A DNA stretch of 64,000 bases from an uncultured Paracoccaceae bacterium (GCA_947493255.1 CANLQK010000006.1:1-64000), one strand, 5' to 3'. Shown: positions 1 through 10,048, counted from the first letter of the stretch. Notes: generated by a model not told the origin, from the sequence alone. Numbers and translations: made by a program.

Positions 1-73
1 TACCGTGGTCAACGTGGCCAATTGTGCCGATGTTAACGTGTGGTTTATTACGTTCAAACTTTTCCTTAGCCAT
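1..73 (-). CDS. tuf: Elongation factor Tu, N-terminal fragment
   Basis: Only the first 24 codons lie in the window; the rest runs off the left edge. The translation begins MAKEKFERNKPHVNIGTIGH and continues into the GHVDHG phosphate-binding loop, which is diagnostic of EF-Tu. EF-Tu delivers aminoacyl-tRNA to the ribosome in the cytoplasm. A GAGGG Shine-Dalgarno-like sequence lies about 10 bases ahead of the ATG. Roseobacters often carry two tuf copies; which one this is cannot be decided from the part shown. Confidence 0.95.
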   Translation of the reverse strand, partial: MAKEKFERNKPHVNIGTIGHVDHG

Positions 74-136
74 GATGTGGCACCCTCATATTGACGGCCA
101 CCGCATCTTCGGTCGGCCCTGTGATAATACGCGGGC

Positions 137-165
137 GATGTAGTCTGGAATCAGGCAAATATCAA
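137..165 (-). promoter_or_regulatory. Candidate promoter for tuf
   Basis: On the minus strand TTGATA (160-165) and TACATC (137-142) are separated by 17 bases. The -35 is close to consensus and the -10 is poor. It lies about 64 bases before the tuf start, in the 134-base gap between tuf and the lipoprotein gene. Assigned by eye only. Confidence 0.35.
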
Positions 166-207
166 GTGAATCGTGCACCGATTGATCTATCGGGTTGAAC
201 TGTGGCG

Positions 208-867
208 TTAGAGGCCCGCTTCCGCCTCGATTACACCGTCGGGCGCTGGCTGGTCAGGCGCCAAAAGTTCGGGATTATCGACCAAGACATTGCCTTCGAG
301 AATCGTATCGTCTTCGGGCAAGACCTCGGGCACGCCACCAAACCACTGGGCGTTTTCACGCATTGTTCGTTCAATCGCGCGGGCCGCGTTGAACGCCAGC
401 CCTTCCATCTGTTCATCGGCGGAACGGGTGTACCCTGACCCGAGGAACGGCACGCTACAGCACGGTTCAAAAACGGTCAGTTGGATGGGTTCTTCGTTGA
501 TCTTTTCGCCGGTGGTATCTTCGAAGAAGTTCACCGTGAAGATAAGGACCGATTTGGGGGAATAGACCAGCGGAACACCTGGGTAACCCAGAACATAGCC
601 TTCTACGGCGACGCCGACATGAAAATAGGCGCCACCAGGGAAGCGCGTGTTGTTCAAGCGGTCATCCACGGCCGTGATCATGGCCTGTTTCCAAGCTTCG
701 TTTTCTGCGGGGCGCGAAAACGGGCCGCGCACTGGGTCATTGGCCACGGCTACGTTGTGACCAAGTAGGAAATTTCCGATGGGTTCTGGGGTTTCGGTTA
801 GATCGTCACGTATGCCGCCACAGGCCGTCAACGTGACCGCCGCAATCAAAGCCAAAACCAAACGCAT
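208..867 (-). CDS. Hypothetical lipoprotein
   Basis: This 219-residue protein starts with a type II signal peptide; the lipobox LTAC puts the lipidated cysteine at residue 16, so an envelope lipoprotein is expected. The mature part has no domain I recognise. It contains an adjacent Cys-Cys pair (FEPCCSVPF) in the middle and a Pro/Asp/Glu-rich C-terminus. It is the last gene of a minus-strand run after parC, the DUF898 protein and the M48 protease, with a 56-base gap to the protease. Function unknown. Confidence 0.8.
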   Translation of the reverse strand: MRLVLALIAAVTLTACGGIRDDLTETPEPIGNFLLGHNVAVANDPVRGPFSRPAENEAWKQAMITAVDDRLNNTRFPGGAYFHVGVAVEGYVLGYPGVPLVYSPKSVLIFTVNFFEDTTGEKINEEPIQLTVFEPCCSVPFLGSGYTRSADEQMEGLAFNAARAIERTMRENAQWFGGVPEVLPEDDTILEGNVLVDNPELLAPDQPAPDGVIEAEAGL

Positions 868-923
868 GTTATTTCCCCTAACTGGTGTCAGACATGATTA
901 GCGCACCAATTGCAGTGCTGCAA

Positions 924-2093
924 TCAATCGCAGATTGATTGAAGGGCTGCCCATTCGTCATCTGTAAGAACTGGGCGGAAAACCGCGTTGTCTGGTTCAG
1001 CATCATAGGCCGCAGCGATCCGGTCGCCCAACGCGGGGTGAGATTGGAAATGTTCCATGAAACCGGAATGATCGCCGCCGTCGGCTGCGAGCCGTTCGAA
1101 GAAGGTGCCAATGGCGGACGGGGGCAAGTCTGCGGCCAGCAGTGCGTTATGGGCAAAGACATCGGCCGCGGCTTCGGCGTCTTGGGTATAGTCGGCTTGG
1201 ATGATGCGTTCGGCCATAAACAACACGACGGCCCCACCTGCGAAATCGCCCAACAGCAAGCCAAGGACACCAATGGAGCCAGCGGACCGTAGTGCAATGC
1301 GCGTTGGGTCGCGGGCGACAACATGGCCGGTTTCATGGGCGAAGACGGCGGCGACTTCTTCTGCGGTTTCGGCTTCTTCCAAAAGGCCACGGAAGAACAC
1401 CACATAGCCACCGGGCAGAGCAAATGCGTTGACCATGTCGTGGTCAAGCACATGGACCGTCAGAGGTGTTTCGAGGTCCATGTCCTCGGTGATGCGGCTT
1501 TCAATTTTGGCGAGGGCAGCGAGACCTTTGGGGGCGTCGCAAGTCGCCAATCCGTCAAAACCGGTTTCATCTAGCGCGGTGCGAATTTGTTCGAATGTGG
1601 CGTCGCCCAGCGCACGTTCGCCAGCCGGTGGCAGGTATTCTGCCAACTGGTCGGCCATGATTGGGACCAACACGAAAATGATAAGGGCGACCGAGCCGAT
1701 TGCTGCCGCGGCCCAAGACAGCAGTCGGCCGCGTCGCACCGTCTTCGCCCGCTTGTTAAGGCGTTTCGCACGGGCGCGGATAAGCTGGCGGTCTTGTGGG
1801 GTTTGGACAACCAGCCGCGCGGTCGGGTCATGTTGGAGACGCAGGATCAGGGTGTCATCACCAGCTTGGTCACGCAGGGCGCGTAGGTCCGTGTAGCGCC
1901 AATTGAGCGTCGCGGTAGCCGCATGAAGAACGAGGCGTTGCGCGGCATCGTCATAGGTCAGCCGAACCTGTTGCGGCGCGGCGCGGTCACCGTCGAGGAA
2001 CAGCCCCTGCCCTTCGACAACCCGAGGAGCGGCTGTGAGGTCGGTGGGGCCGTCGACGTTTATGATTGTTTTTTCGCTCAAATTGCCCCCCAT
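924..2093 (-). CDS. M48 family membrane metallopeptidase
   Basis: A 389-residue protein with a zinc-protease motif HETGH at residues 253-257 (ligands H253 and H257, catalytic E254) and a probable third ligand E307 in DAEAAAD, as in the M48 (HtpX/Oma1/BepA) family. One membrane helix lies at about 126-147, so the protease domain is probably periplasmic. An N-terminal soluble domain of about 120 residues precedes it. The ATG at 2093 overlaps the DUF898 gene by 16 bases and has no visible ribosome site. A TTG at 2081, four codons in, forms a TTGA overlap and has GGGGGG just upstream, so it is a credible alternative start. Probably involved in envelope protein quality control; the substrate is unknown. 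Confidence 0.88.
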   Translation of the reverse strand: MGGNLSEKTIINVDGPTDLTAAPRVVEGQGLFLDGDRAAPQQVRLTYDDAAQRLVLHAATATLNWRYTDLRALRDQAGDDTLILRLQHDPTARLVVQTPQDRQLIRARAKRLNKRAKTVRRGRLLSWAAAAIGSVALIIFVLVPIMADQLAEYLPPAGERALGDATFEQIRTALDETGFDGLATCDAPKGLAALAKIESRITEDMDLETPLTVHVLDHDMVNAFALPGGYVVFFRGLLEEAETAEEVAAVFAHETGHVVARDPTRIALRSAGSIGVLGLLLGDFAGGAVVLFMAERIIQADYTQDAEAAADVFAHNALLAADLPPSAIGTFFERLAADGGDHSGFMEHFQSHPALGDRIAAAYDAEPDNAVFRPVLTDDEWAALQSICD

Positions 2094-3277
2094 AGATCTA
2101 GGGCTTCGGCAAAGCCTTCGGCCTCGCGGAATTCGTCGCGGTCTTTTTGGCTGACTTCAGAAAGGCTGTCTGCGTTTTCGATGGTCAGGGTTTCTGCGTA
2201 GTGGCGCCAAATCGGCATGGTTACAAAGCAATGCCGAAGAACGGACCACAGCAAAAGGATCGCAAAGTAGGCGATGACACCAAGCACTGTCCAAACGATT
2301 GTCGGAAGGCCATAAATCTCACCCGTGTTGGGGGCGGAAGAATAAATGGAACCGTTCTTTTCCATTTCGATCACACCAACAGCGATGGTGATGGGAAGCG
2401 CCGGCAACATACAAATGAGAATCGTCGCAAGGTAGCCGAAGACATAGATGCGCACCGCGGTACCCACCTTTGGTTCCGCTAAAAGGCGGACGTCTCCGGC
2501 AGATTTATGGTTCGCCAGCAGGCGTTTTGCCGTAACCGTGTAGTGGATCATTCCAAAGATGAGGTAGGGAACCGCGACCAAACCCACCATCGCGACTGTT
2601 TCGTTTTCAAGCGCGAGTGCCCCAGCCGCGACTGCCAAGGCAACGGTAGCGATCAGGACATGCACATACGCCGGCATCAACATGGTCCATGTGCCACCTT
2701 GATGTAACGTCGCTGAGCCAAAGACGGTGCGGTCTGTGCGGTACTTTTCGAGGTAGAATGTTTTGCGGGGCCAAAGGATCCCGCAGGTTATCACTGTAAG
2801 GAACCAATGCCACAGCGCACGGCCTGCGTACCCCCAAGCGCCCGGTTCAAGGCCAAAGCGCACCCCGCGCCAACGGGTACGAGCCAACACATAACGGCGT
2901 GCCCGATAGCGGGCGTAAAACCAAACAGGGATGACCCCGACAAGGCTGGCGGCATAGGCGGTGAAACTGGTGGAAAATAGCGACAGGCTGGCGAACATCA
3001 GGATCAGGTTCACGACGCCGATGTAGAAGGCCATGACCACCACGGCCATGAAGAAACCAAGCAGTTTTTCGAACGGGTCGCCCACATATTCCAGCGGCAA
3101 ACCGCCTGGCCTGATGGACGACCAATACCAACGCCGCAGCCGCGATTTCATCCAGAACCGATAAAACCCGAGGGTCAGGACCGTCCAGAACGACGCCACC
3201 AAGGCGAGCTTAAACAGCCGTGGCCGTTGCCCCGCGAATTCGGTCTTTAGACCATCAGAGGGGGCAACATGTGTCAC
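2078..3277 (-). CDS. DUF898 family membrane protein
   Basis: The protein has the multi-helix architecture of the DUF898/YjgN family: a motif such as LGFYRFWMKSRLRRWYW after the first helix, then repeated pairs of helices with basic loops. An upstream ATG at 3346 is available, but it would overlap parC by 73 bases. I chose the GTG at 3277, which overlaps the parC TGA as GTGA and begins [13 protein letters not shown], giving 399 residues. Translational coupling to parC is likely. No enzymatic motif is visible and the function of the family is not established. Confidence 0.85.
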   Translation of the reverse strand: MTHVAPSDGLKTEFAGQRPRLFKLALVASFWTVLTLGFYRFWMKSRLRRWYWSSIRPGGLPLEYVGDPFEKLLGFFMAVVVMAFYIGVVNLILMFASLSLFSTSFTAYAASLVGVIPVWFYARYRARRYVLARTRWRGVRFGLEPGAWGYAGRALWHWFLTVITCGILWPRKTFYLEKYRTDRTVFGSATLHQGGTWTMLMPAYVHVLIATVALAVAAGALALENETVAMVGLVAVPYLIFGMIHYTVTAKRLLANHKSAGDVRLLAEPKVGTAVRIYVFGYLATILICMLPALPITIAVGVIEMEKNGSIYSSAPNTGEIYGLPTIVWTVLGVIAYFAILLLWSVLRHCFVTMPIWRHYAETLTIENADSLSEVSQKDRDEFREAEGFAEALDLWGAI

Positions 3278-5682
3278 GTAAAGCGGTTGTCCCTTGGGAA
3301 GCCACGCGGTGCCATGCGGCCGGCGCTGGCGCGTTTGGCTGTCCATTCGGCCAGTTCCGTTTCGGTGCGCGTGCGACCGGCGGGGTCCAGCCAGCTGAGG
3401 CCAAATTCGAGCACGAAGGTTGTGGCATCGGACAATCCGCCGTCTTTATATTTTTGCAGACGGACGCCTTTGCCGCGACCCATTTCGGGAAGTTCTTCGA
3501 TTGGGAAGATCAGCACCTTGCGGTTTTCACCGACGGCGGCGACATGGTCGCCCATGACAGGTTTACAGACCAATGCACTGGTGTCGCCGCGCACGTTGAG
3601 CACCTGTTTGCCCGCACGGGTTTGCGCCACGACATCATTTTCAGGCACGACGAAACCATCACCAGCGGTCGACGCGACCAACAGTTTTTCACCGGGTCGG
3701 TGAATGAACAATGCAACGATTTCTGCTTCGTTCGGGAGGTCGACCATCAAACGCAACGGTTCGCCCATGCCGCGCCCGCCCGGAAGGGTCGAGGCACCGA
3801 TCGTGTAGAACCGCCCATTGCTGCCAAAGACCAACAAACGGTCTGTGGTTTCAGCGTGGAACACAAAGCGGCCTTCGTCACCGTCTTTGAATTTCAGGTC
3901 GCGGTTTAGGTCGATGTGGCCGGACATGGCCCTGATCCACCCCATTTTGGAGCACACAACCGTCACTGGTTCTTTATCGATCATGGCTTCCAGAGGCACA
4001 TCTTCGATAACGCCAGCTTCGGCAAATACCGTACGGCGCGCGCCGCCTTCAGCGGTGGCACCCATCAGTTTGCGGGTTTCGCGCAATTGGTTGGCGATGG
4101 ATTTCCACTGTAGGTCTTCGCTGTCGAGAAGGTCTTCGAGGTCCGCACGTTCTACCATGAGCGCGTCGCGTTCTTTGACCAATGCGTCTTCTTCCAGACG
4201 ACGCAACGACCGCAAGCGCATGTTCAAAATTGCTTCGGCTTGGACGTCGGACAGGCCGTTTTCGCGCCCAGCATAAGACGACGGAATTTTGCGTTCGCTG
4301 TCTTCCATCCAATCGGGTGCTTTTGCGTCCTCATCAACGATCAGCGACAGGGAGGACACATCGACGCCAGCAAGTGGCGATTGGTAGTCAGATTCGTCTG
4401 TGGCGCGTTTGATGATGGATTGGTGCGGCGTGGACCAATCTTCATACATCAAGGCGGCCTTCGGGTCGTCGTCGTAGCGGATGATGTCTATGACACGGTC
4501 GAGGTTCAGGAAGGCCGTAATCAGGCCTGCGAGGACTTCGAGGCGGTTGTCGATTTTGTCCATCCGGTGCTGAGACCGGCGTTGCAAAACCACACGACGG
4601 TGATCGAGGAAGGCACGCAACACTTCTTTTAAGCTACAGACCTTGGGGGTCAGCCCGTCGATCAACACGTTCATGTTGAGGCTGAACCGCGTTTCCAGAT
4701 CGGAGTTGCGGTAGAGCATGCCCATAAGCACATCAGGATCGACGTTTTTGGATTTAGGTTCGAGGACAATGCGAATGTCGTCCGCGGATTCATCGCGGAC
4801 ATCGGCCAGAATTGGGATCTTCTTGGTCTGGATGACCTCGGCTAGCTTTTCGATCAGTTTGGATTTCTGAACCTGATACGGGATTTCGGTGACAACGATT
4901 TGCCACTGACCGCGACCCAGATCTTCGATTTCGTATTTGCACCGCAAACGGAACCCGCCCTTGCCCGTGCGATAGGCTTCGGCGATGTTTTCTTTCGGCT
5001 CGACGATAATGCCGCCCGTCGGAAAGTCGGGGCCGGGGATATATTCGAGAAGGGTTTCATCGCGCGCATTCGGCGATTTGATGAGGTGCAGGCAGGCCTG
5101 AATGAGTTCATCAAGGTTATGGGGCGGGATGTTCGTCGCCATGCCAACCGCAATACCGCTAGACCCGTTGGCCAGAAGATTCGGGAATGCCGCCGGTAGG
5201 ACAACTGGTTCTGTGAGCGTCCCGTCGTAGTTTTCGCGGTAATCGACCGCGTTTTCAGACAGCCCTTCGAGCAGCGCCTCGGCGGCGGCGGTCATGCGGG
5301 CTTCTGTGTAACGGGCCGCAGCAGGGTTATCGCCGTCGATGTTGCCGAAGTTACCCTGCCCGTCGACGAGCGGGTAACGCACGTTAAAGTCTTGGGCCAA
5401 ACGCGCCATCGCGTCGTAAATGGCGGCGTCACCGTGGGGGTGATAGTTACCCATCACGTCGCCAGAAATTTTCGCAGATTTACGGAAACCGCCTTTGCTG
5501 GCCAGTTTCAATTCGCGCATCGCGTAGAGGATTCGACGGTGAACAGGTTTTAAACCATCCCGCGCATCGGGCAGTGCGCGGTGCATGATCGTCGACAACG
5601 CGTACGTCAGGTATCTATCCCCGATGGCACGGCGCAACGGTTCAGTCGGGTTCATCTTGGGGTCAAATACATCATCTGTCAT
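3274..5682 (-). CDS. parC: DNA topoisomerase IV subunit A
   Basis: An 802-residue type IIA topoisomerase subunit that cuts and rejoins DNA and decatenates chromosomes together with ParE. The catalytic tyrosine is Y125 in AARYTEAR. The winged-helix/tower part and C-terminal beta-pinwheel repeats (for example [13 protein letters not shown]) follow at the usual positions. The short pinwheel fits ParC rather than GyrA. In the quinolone-binding region [12 protein letters not shown], Ala86 and Asp90 replace the Ser80 and Glu84 of E. coli ParC. It is the first gene of the run parC, DUF898, M48 protease, lipoprotein. parE is not in the window. Confidence 0.96.
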   Translation of the reverse strand: MTDDVFDPKMNPTEPLRRAIGDRYLTYALSTIMHRALPDARDGLKPVHRRILYAMRELKLASKGGFRKSAKISGDVMGNYHPHGDAAIYDAMARLAQDFNVRYPLVDGQGNFGNIDGDNPAAARYTEARMTAAAEALLEGLSENAVDYRENYDGTLTEPVVLPAAFPNLLANGSSGIAVGMATNIPPHNLDELIQACLHLIKSPNARDETLLEYIPGPDFPTGGIIVEPKENIAEAYRTGKGGFRLRCKYEIEDLGRGQWQIVVTEIPYQVQKSKLIEKLAEVIQTKKIPILADVRDESADDIRIVLEPKSKNVDPDVLMGMLYRNSDLETRFSLNMNVLIDGLTPKVCSLKEVLRAFLDHRRVVLQRRSQHRMDKIDNRLEVLAGLITAFLNLDRVIDIIRYDDDPKAALMYEDWSTPHQSIIKRATDESDYQSPLAGVDVSSLSLIVDEDAKAPDWMEDSERKIPSSYAGRENGLSDVQAEAILNMRLRSLRRLEEDALVKERDALMVERADLEDLLDSEDLQWKSIANQLRETRKLMGATAEGGARRTVFAEAGVIEDVPLEAMIDKEPVTVVCSKMGWIRAMSGHIDLNRDLKFKDGDEGRFVFHAETTDRLLVFGSNGRFYTIGASTLPGGRGMGEPLRLMVDLPNEAEIVALFIHRPGEKLLVASTAGDGFVVPENDVVAQTRAGKQVLNVRGDTSALVCKPVMGDHVAAVGENRKVLIFPIEELPEMGRGKGVRLQKYKDGGLSDATTFVLEFGLSWLDPAGRTRTETELAEWTAKRASAGRMAPRGFPRDNRFT

Positions 5683-5849
5683 AGATATCGTGTGTAACGA
5701 CCGCGCTTTTGCCCGACAACGGTGAAATCAGATGTGCCCATCGTTTTTTTCCCCGTGAGCGGTCGGCGATTTTCCTCCTATTTGGTGCCAATCTCTGTTA
5801 ACGATTAAGGCAGGGTAACGATTGTGAGAATCTCTGGGGGGTTCGTGTT

Positions 5850-6356
5850 ATGAAAACGTATGTATGGCTGACTTTTGCTTTTATGGGCTGGGGTTACTAC
5901 GAAATGTCTGGTGGCGATGAGTTCGTTCCAGTTCAGGAACCCGTCATTGCCGAGGCGGAAATTGAGCCCTCCGAAGACCTTGTGACACGCGCAAGCACAC
6001 CAACGTTGCTGTCTGTTTCAACATCGAATGTTTCGACATCACAGCCTGAGGCTGAGGCCAGCATCATTCCTGCTGTCGCGCAGGCGACTCCGGTTGAAGA
6101 CACTGTGGTTGAAACGATTGTCGAGGTTGCTGCCCCGATCGAAGCCGCACCACTAGATATCCGCCAAGTGGCTGGGTCCCGTGTGAATATGCGGATGGGC
6201 CCGAGCACGGATTTTGATGTGATCACCACATTGAATGCCGGAGCTGAAATGGAAGTTCTGGAAGTGAACGCAGACGGCTGGGCCCGCGTCAGCACAGTGG
6301 ACCGTGGCATCGAAGGCTGGATGGCAGAACGTCTTTTGACTGCGCCACAGGGTTAA
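5850..6356 (+). CDS. Secreted SH3 domain protein
   Basis: 168 residues: a short hydrophobic N-terminus (about 4-17) that may be a signal anchor, an acidic Ser/Thr/Pro/Ala-rich linker (about 25-103), and a bacterial SH3 domain from about 105 to 164 with the characteristic RVNMRMGPST (111-120) and EGWMAERLL. Such domains usually bind peptidoglycan or metal in the envelope. It is transcribed divergently from parC. A direct repeat TAACGATT (5799-5806 and 5816-5823) lies just upstream. Function beyond wall association is unknown. Confidence 0.85.
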   Translation: MKTYVWLTFAFMGWGYYEMSGGDEFVPVQEPVIAEAEIEPSEDLVTRASTPTLLSVSTSNVSTSQPEAEASIIPAVAQATPVEDTVVETIVEVAAPIEAAPLDIRQVAGSRVNMRMGPSTDFDVITTLNAGAEMEVLEVNADGWARVSTVDRGIEGWMAERLLTAPQG

Positions 6357-6395
6357 GACACTTGTCGGCTCGCGTTTTGCGGGCCACAAGGTTGC

Positions 6396-7223
6396 ATGAC
6401 CAAATCTATTCTTATTACGGGCTGTTCTTCTGGTATCGGATATGACGCCGCCCATGGCATGCGCGCCGCAGGTTGGCGCGTTTTTGCTTCGTGCCGCCGA
6501 CAGGCGGATTGTGACCGGCTGATCAGCGAAGGGTTTGAATCCCCGCTGATTGATTATGCGGACACGGCAACGATTGAAGCCGGGTTGGCCGAGGTTTTGG
6601 CTGCGACTGGCGGAACGTTAGATGCGCTGTTTAATAACGGGGCCTTCGGAACACCGGGCGCGATGGAAGACGTGCCACGCGCGGCACTTGAGGCGAATTT
6701 TAACACCAACGTTTTCGGGGTGCACGACCTCACAACCCGTGTGATTCCGGTCATGCGAGCGCAGGGCCATGGCCGCATTGTGCAACATTCATCTGTGCTT
6801 GGCCTTGTCGCGATGCGGTGGCGGGGCGTTTACAACGCGTCGAAATACGCCCTTGAAGGGCTGACCGATACTTTGCGCATCGAGATGGCGGACACGGACA
6901 TCAAGATCGTTACGATGAACACGGGCCCAGTTACATCCAAGATACGGGAAAAATCTATCCCGCATTTCGAGAAATGGATCGACTGGGAAAATTCGCCGCG
7001 CCGCGCGCAATACGAACGTGGATTATGCAAGCGCCTGTATGAAGACAATGGCCCTGACAAATTCGAGCTGCCGCCTTCTGCGGTGACTGCGAAGCTGTTG
7101 ACGGCTGTCACGCACAAGAACCCCAAACCGCGGTATTACGTCACAACCCCCACATATATTATGGGCTTTTTGCGTCGTATCCTGCCAAGTCGGGCCATGG
7201 ATTGGGTGCTGCGCAAAGCGTAG
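6396..7223 (+). CDS. SDR family NAD(P)-dependent oxidoreductase
   Basis: 275 residues of the classical short-chain dehydrogenase fold: cofactor motif TGCSSGIG (8-15), NNGA-type motif at about 80-83, catalytic Ser132/133, Tyr146 and Lys150 in YNASKYALEG. The Arg34-Arg35 pair after the second strand suggests NADPH preference (inference). The C-terminus resembles retinol/17-beta-hydroxysteroid dehydrogenase-like SDRs with a hydrophobic tail. It lies 40 bases after the SH3 gene, and the twin-helix gene follows. Substrate unknown. Confidence 0.88.
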   Translation: MTKSILITGCSSGIGYDAAHGMRAAGWRVFASCRRQADCDRLISEGFESPLIDYADTATIEAGLAEVLAATGGTLDALFNNGAFGTPGAMEDVPRAALEANFNTNVFGVHDLTTRVIPVMRAQGHGRIVQHSSVLGLVAMRWRGVYNASKYALEGLTDTLRIEMADTDIKIVTMNTGPVTSKIREKSIPHFEKWIDWENSPRRAQYERGLCKRLYEDNGPDKFELPPSAVTAKLLTAVTHKNPKPRYYVTTPTYIMGFLRRILPSRAMDWVLRKA

Positions 7224-7283
7224 CCCTTGCCCTTTCGCGCCTTCCCGCTAGGTGTGAATAACAAATTAAAGGACCAAAGACCG

Positions 7284-7484
7284 ATGGCTGACGACCCCTT
7301 TTTCTACGTAATTATAGCGTCCTGCCTTGTTGTGGCGGGTGTATTGGTTTGGGGCGTGTCCCAGTTCGGGCGCGGCGGCGACCCGAAGAAGTCGAACAAG
7401 ATCATGCAACTGCGTATTCTTGCCCAGTTCGTTGCTGTGGTTTTGATTGTTGGTTTTGCGATTATTCGCAGCACACGGGGATAA
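7284..7484 (+). CDS. Twin transmembrane helix (HIG1-like) protein
   Basis: A 66-residue protein with two membrane helices (about 7-25 and 44-62) joined by a basic loop (GRGGDPKKSNKIMQLR). This layout fits the small HIG1-like twin-helix proteins common in alphaproteobacteria and often linked to respiratory complexes. The start MADDPFF is supported by AAAGGA 10 bases upstream; an in-frame upstream start would not be. It is followed after four bases by the adenosyltransferase gene, so the two are probably co-transcribed. Confidence 0.8.
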   Translation: MADDPFFYVIIASCLVVAGVLVWGVSQFGRGGDPKKSNKIMQLRILAQFVAVVLIVGFAIIRSTRG

Positions 7485-7488
7485 CGAA

Positions 7489-8064
7489 ATGGTCGTCTTA
7501 AACAAAATCTACACCAAAACGGGTGACGCTGGCGAAACCGCATTGGGCAATGGCAGCCGCGTTGCTAAACATTCGATGCGGGTGAATGCCTACGGCACAG
7601 TGGATGAGGCAAATGCAACCGTCGGGTTGGCCCGCCTGCACGCGGATGGCGACATGGACGCGCAATTGGCCATGATCCAGAACGACCTGTTCGACCTTGG
7701 CGCGGACATGTGCCGCCCCGATATGGAAAAAGACGCGGACGCGGAATACCCGCCATTACGTATGAGCGACGGGCAAGTTGCGCGCTTAGAAGCCGAAATT
7801 GACGTGATGAACGAAAACCTTACGCCGTTACGGTCGTTCATTTTGCCCGGTGGGTCGGCGTTGGCTGCCAATTTGCACCTGTGCCGGACAGTGTCGCGCC
7901 GCGCTGAACGTCTGGCCGTGGAACTATCGACGGTAGAAACCGTGAACCCCGCAGCTGTGAAATACCTAAACCGCTTGTCTGACTGGTTTTTCGTGGCATC
8001 GCGTATCGCCAACAATGGCGGCAACGACGATGTGTTATGGGTTCCGGGGGCGAATCGGACTTGA
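7489..8064 (+). CDS. pduO: PduO-type cob(I)alamin adenosyltransferase
   Basis: 191 residues of the PduO/ATR family, which transfers the adenosyl group of ATP to cob(I)alamin or cobyrinate to make the coenzyme form of B12. Recognised from the N-terminal KIYTKTGDAGETALGNG (ATP-binding), then YGTVDEANATVG, and RSFILPGGSALAANLHLCRTVSRRAER, all typical of the trimeric family. It is not the CobA/BtuR type. It supplies the adenosylation step that the cob cluster at 42.6-53.4 kb lacks. The ATG at 7489 is chosen because the family begins close to KIYT. Confidence 0.93.
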   Translation: MVVLNKIYTKTGDAGETALGNGSRVAKHSMRVNAYGTVDEANATVGLARLHADGDMDAQLAMIQNDLFDLGADMCRPDMEKDADAEYPPLRMSDGQVARLEAEIDVMNENLTPLRSFILPGGSALAANLHLCRTVSRRAERLAVELSTVETVNPAAVKYLNRLSDWFFVASRIANNGGNDDVLWVPGANRT

Positions 8065-8310
8065 TTGCTGCAGAGCGATCAGGGCCTATCTCATGATTAG
8101 GCCATTCGAAATCTAAACGTCATTCCCAACGAATTGTGACATGTAGCGTTAACAGCATTGACAGCGTGAAATTTTTCCGCGTTTTTTCACATACGCGACG
8201 TCAGGAACAAATCTAACGTCGATTCCTATCTATTTTCTGCAGCCTAGCTGCGGTATTTGGAACAAGAATTTGAACTCAGCCTGCGTGCTGTCCTATGGGA
8301 GATACTGTTG
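8065..8310 (+). promoter_or_regulatory. Intergenic region upstream of etfBA
   Basis: 246 bases without a gene. It holds a hairpin GGCCTA/TAGGCC (8083-8103, 9-base loop, no T tract) just after pduO, a TTGACA at 8158-8163 that could be a -35 but has no good -10 at the right distance, and an inverted repeat GTGAAA/TTTCAC (8166-8190). The etfB promoter must lie here; its exact position is not visible to me. Confidence 0.4.
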
Positions 8311-9069
8311 ATGAAGGTCCTCGTACCCGTCAAACGCGTGATCGATTATAACGTGAAAGTTCGTGTTAAAGCGGACGGCAGCGGTGTTGATCTCGCCAAT
8401 GTCAAAATGTCTATGAACCCTTTCGATGAGATTGCTGTTGAAGAAGCGATCCGGCTGAAAGAAGCAGGCAAGGCCGAAGAAATCGTTGCGGTTTCCATCG
8501 GTGTGAAACAAGCCCAAGAAACGCTGCGCACGGCGCTGGCGATGGGTGCTGACCGTGCAATCTTGGTAGTTGCCACCGACGACGTGCACCAAGACATCGA
8601 GCCGCTGGCCGTTGCGAAGATCCTGAAGGGTATCATCGACGAAGAACAGCCGGGCCTTGTTTTGGCTGGTAAGCAAGCGATTGATAACGACATGAACGCG
8701 ACAGGCCAAATGTTGGCTGCCCTGACCGGTTGGTCGCAGGGTACGTTTGCATCCGAGCTGGACGTGGATGGCGACAGCGCCACCGTGACCCGCGAAGTAG
8801 ACGGCGGATTGCAGACCATCAAGATCAAGATGCCTGCTATCGTAACTGTTGATTTGCGCCTTAACGAACCACGGTACGCATCGCTTCCAAACATCATGAA
8901 GGCGAAGAAGAAGCCGCTGGATGAGAAGACACCGGCTGATTACGGCGTGGATGTTGCGAACCGTCTGGAAATTGTTGGCACTGCCGAACCAGAAGCCCGC
9001 GCTGCAGGTATCATTGTTGGTTCTGTGGATGAGCTGGTTGAGAAACTTAAAGAAGTGGGTGCTGTATAA
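8311..9069 (+). CDS. etfB: Electron transfer flavoprotein subunit beta
   Basis: 252 residues, the usual length. The start [17 protein letters not shown], the beta-subunit signature in [22 protein letters not shown] and the adenine-nucleotide-binding core are all present. ETF is a soluble heterodimer that carries electrons from acyl-CoA and other flavin dehydrogenases to ETF-ubiquinone oxidoreductase. Here it would accept electrons from dehydrogenases such as the Mcd encoded at 20.7 kb. An in-frame start 18 codons upstream is less likely; the chosen ATG has GGGAGA nine bases upstream. It overlaps etfA by one base (TAATG). Confidence 0.96.
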   Translation: MKVLVPVKRVIDYNVKVRVKADGSGVDLANVKMSMNPFDEIAVEEAIRLKEAGKAEEIVAVSIGVKQAQETLRTALAMGADRAILVVATDDVHQDIEPLAVAKILKGIIDEEQPGLVLAGKQAIDNDMNATGQMLAALTGWSQGTFASELDVDGDSATVTREVDGGLQTIKIKMPAIVTVDLRLNEPRYASLPNIMKAKKKPLDEKTPADYGVDVANRLEIVGTAEPEARAAGIIVGSVDELVEKLKEVGAV

Positions 9070-9998
9070 TGGCTGTTCTTCTGATTGCTGAAGTTGTGAA
9101 TGGTGCGCTGTCTGTTGACGCCACTGCCAAGGCTCTGACTGCTGCGAAGCAAATGGGCGAAGTTACAGTGTTGTGCGCTGGTTCTGATTGTTACGATGCG
9201 GCTGCGACCGCAGCGACATTGGACGGCGCAGCGCGCGTGCTAAGCGTGTCTGACGACGCTTACGGCCATGATTTGGCTGAACCAATGGCTGACTTGATTG
9301 TTGGTTTGGCTGGCGAATTCTCGCATATTGTTGCGCCATCTACCGCCGCGTCCAAAAACATTTTGCCACGTGTTGCGGCATTGTTGGATGTGATGGTGAT
9401 TTCCGAAGTGACTGGCGTTGTTGACGCCGACACATTCGAACGCCCGATCTATGCCGGTAACGCGATTCAGACTGTAAAATCATCTGACGCGACGAAGGTG
9501 ATGACCATCCGGACATCCACATTCGACGCGGCTGGCGACGGTGGTTCGGCCGCTGTGGCTGAAATTGATGCGGCTGCGAACCCTGGCTTGTCCGAGTGGG
9601 TTGAAGACAAGGTTGCCGAAAGCGACCGCCCAGAGCTGACATCTGCGGGTGTTGTTGTGTCTGGTGGTCGTGGTGTTGGGTCTGAAGAAGACTTCGCACT
9701 GATCGAAGGCTTGGCAGACAAGCTGGGCGCGGCTGTTGGCGCGTCCCGTGCGGCAGTGGATTCAGGCTATGCGCCGAACGACTGGCAGGTTGGCCAGACG
9801 GGTAAGGTTGTGGCCCCTGATCTTTACGTTGCTGTCGGTATTTCCGGTGCGATCCAGCACCTTGCCGGTATGAAAGATTCGAAGGTTATCGTTGCGATCA
9901 ACAAAGACGAAGAAGCACCAATTTTTCAGGTCGCCGATTTCGGCCTGGTTGCAGACTTGTTCGATGCAGTTCCCGAGCTGACCGGAAAACTGGGCTAA
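9069..9998 (+). CDS. etfA: Electron transfer flavoprotein subunit alpha
   Basis: 309 residues. The N-terminal domain is followed by the FAD-binding C-terminal domain with [31 protein letters not shown] and the [15 protein letters not shown] motif. It pairs with EtfB and binds the redox-active FAD. A strong intrinsic terminator follows 24 bases after the stop, so etfBA is a two-gene unit. Confidence 0.96.
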   Translation: MAVLLIAEVVNGALSVDATAKALTAAKQMGEVTVLCAGSDCYDAAATAATLDGAARVLSVSDDAYGHDLAEPMADLIVGLAGEFSHIVAPSTAASKNILPRVAALLDVMVISEVTGVVDADTFERPIYAGNAIQTVKSSDATKVMTIRTSTFDAAGDGGSAAVAEIDAAANPGLSEWVEDKVAESDRPELTSAGVVVSGGRGVGSEEDFALIEGLADKLGAAVGASRAAVDSGYAPNDWQVGQTGKVVAPDLYVAVGISGAIQHLAGMKDSKVIVAINKDEEAPIFQVADFGLVADLFDAVPELTGKLG

Positions 9999-10022
9999 GC
10001 CCAGTTCATGAATTGAGAGAAG

Positions 10023-10048
10023 GGCCCGCCGTTTTGGCGGGCCTTTTT
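10023..10048 (+). terminator. Intrinsic terminator of etfBA
   Basis: Perfect 8-bp stem GGCCCGCC (10023-10030) and GGCGGGCC (10036-10043) with a five-base loop, followed by five T. It lies between the end of etfA and the convergent DUF6473 gene. Confidence 0.93.

Noticed and set aside
74-207. tRNA gene upstream of tuf
   Set aside because: No cloverleaf or T-arm consensus could be found on either strand.
3220-3909. 229-codon plus-strand frame over parC and the DUF898 gene
   Set aside because: Antisense to parC pinwheel repeats; no recognisable product.
8083-8103. Terminator after pduO
   Set aside because: The hairpin has no T tract on the plus strand; kept only as a note in the intergenic entry.
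8138-8156. Second GCGCTAAC-like operator ahead of etfB (TGTAGCGTTAACA)
   Set aside because: It resembles the pckA 15-mer only in part and is a single copy; chance is likely.
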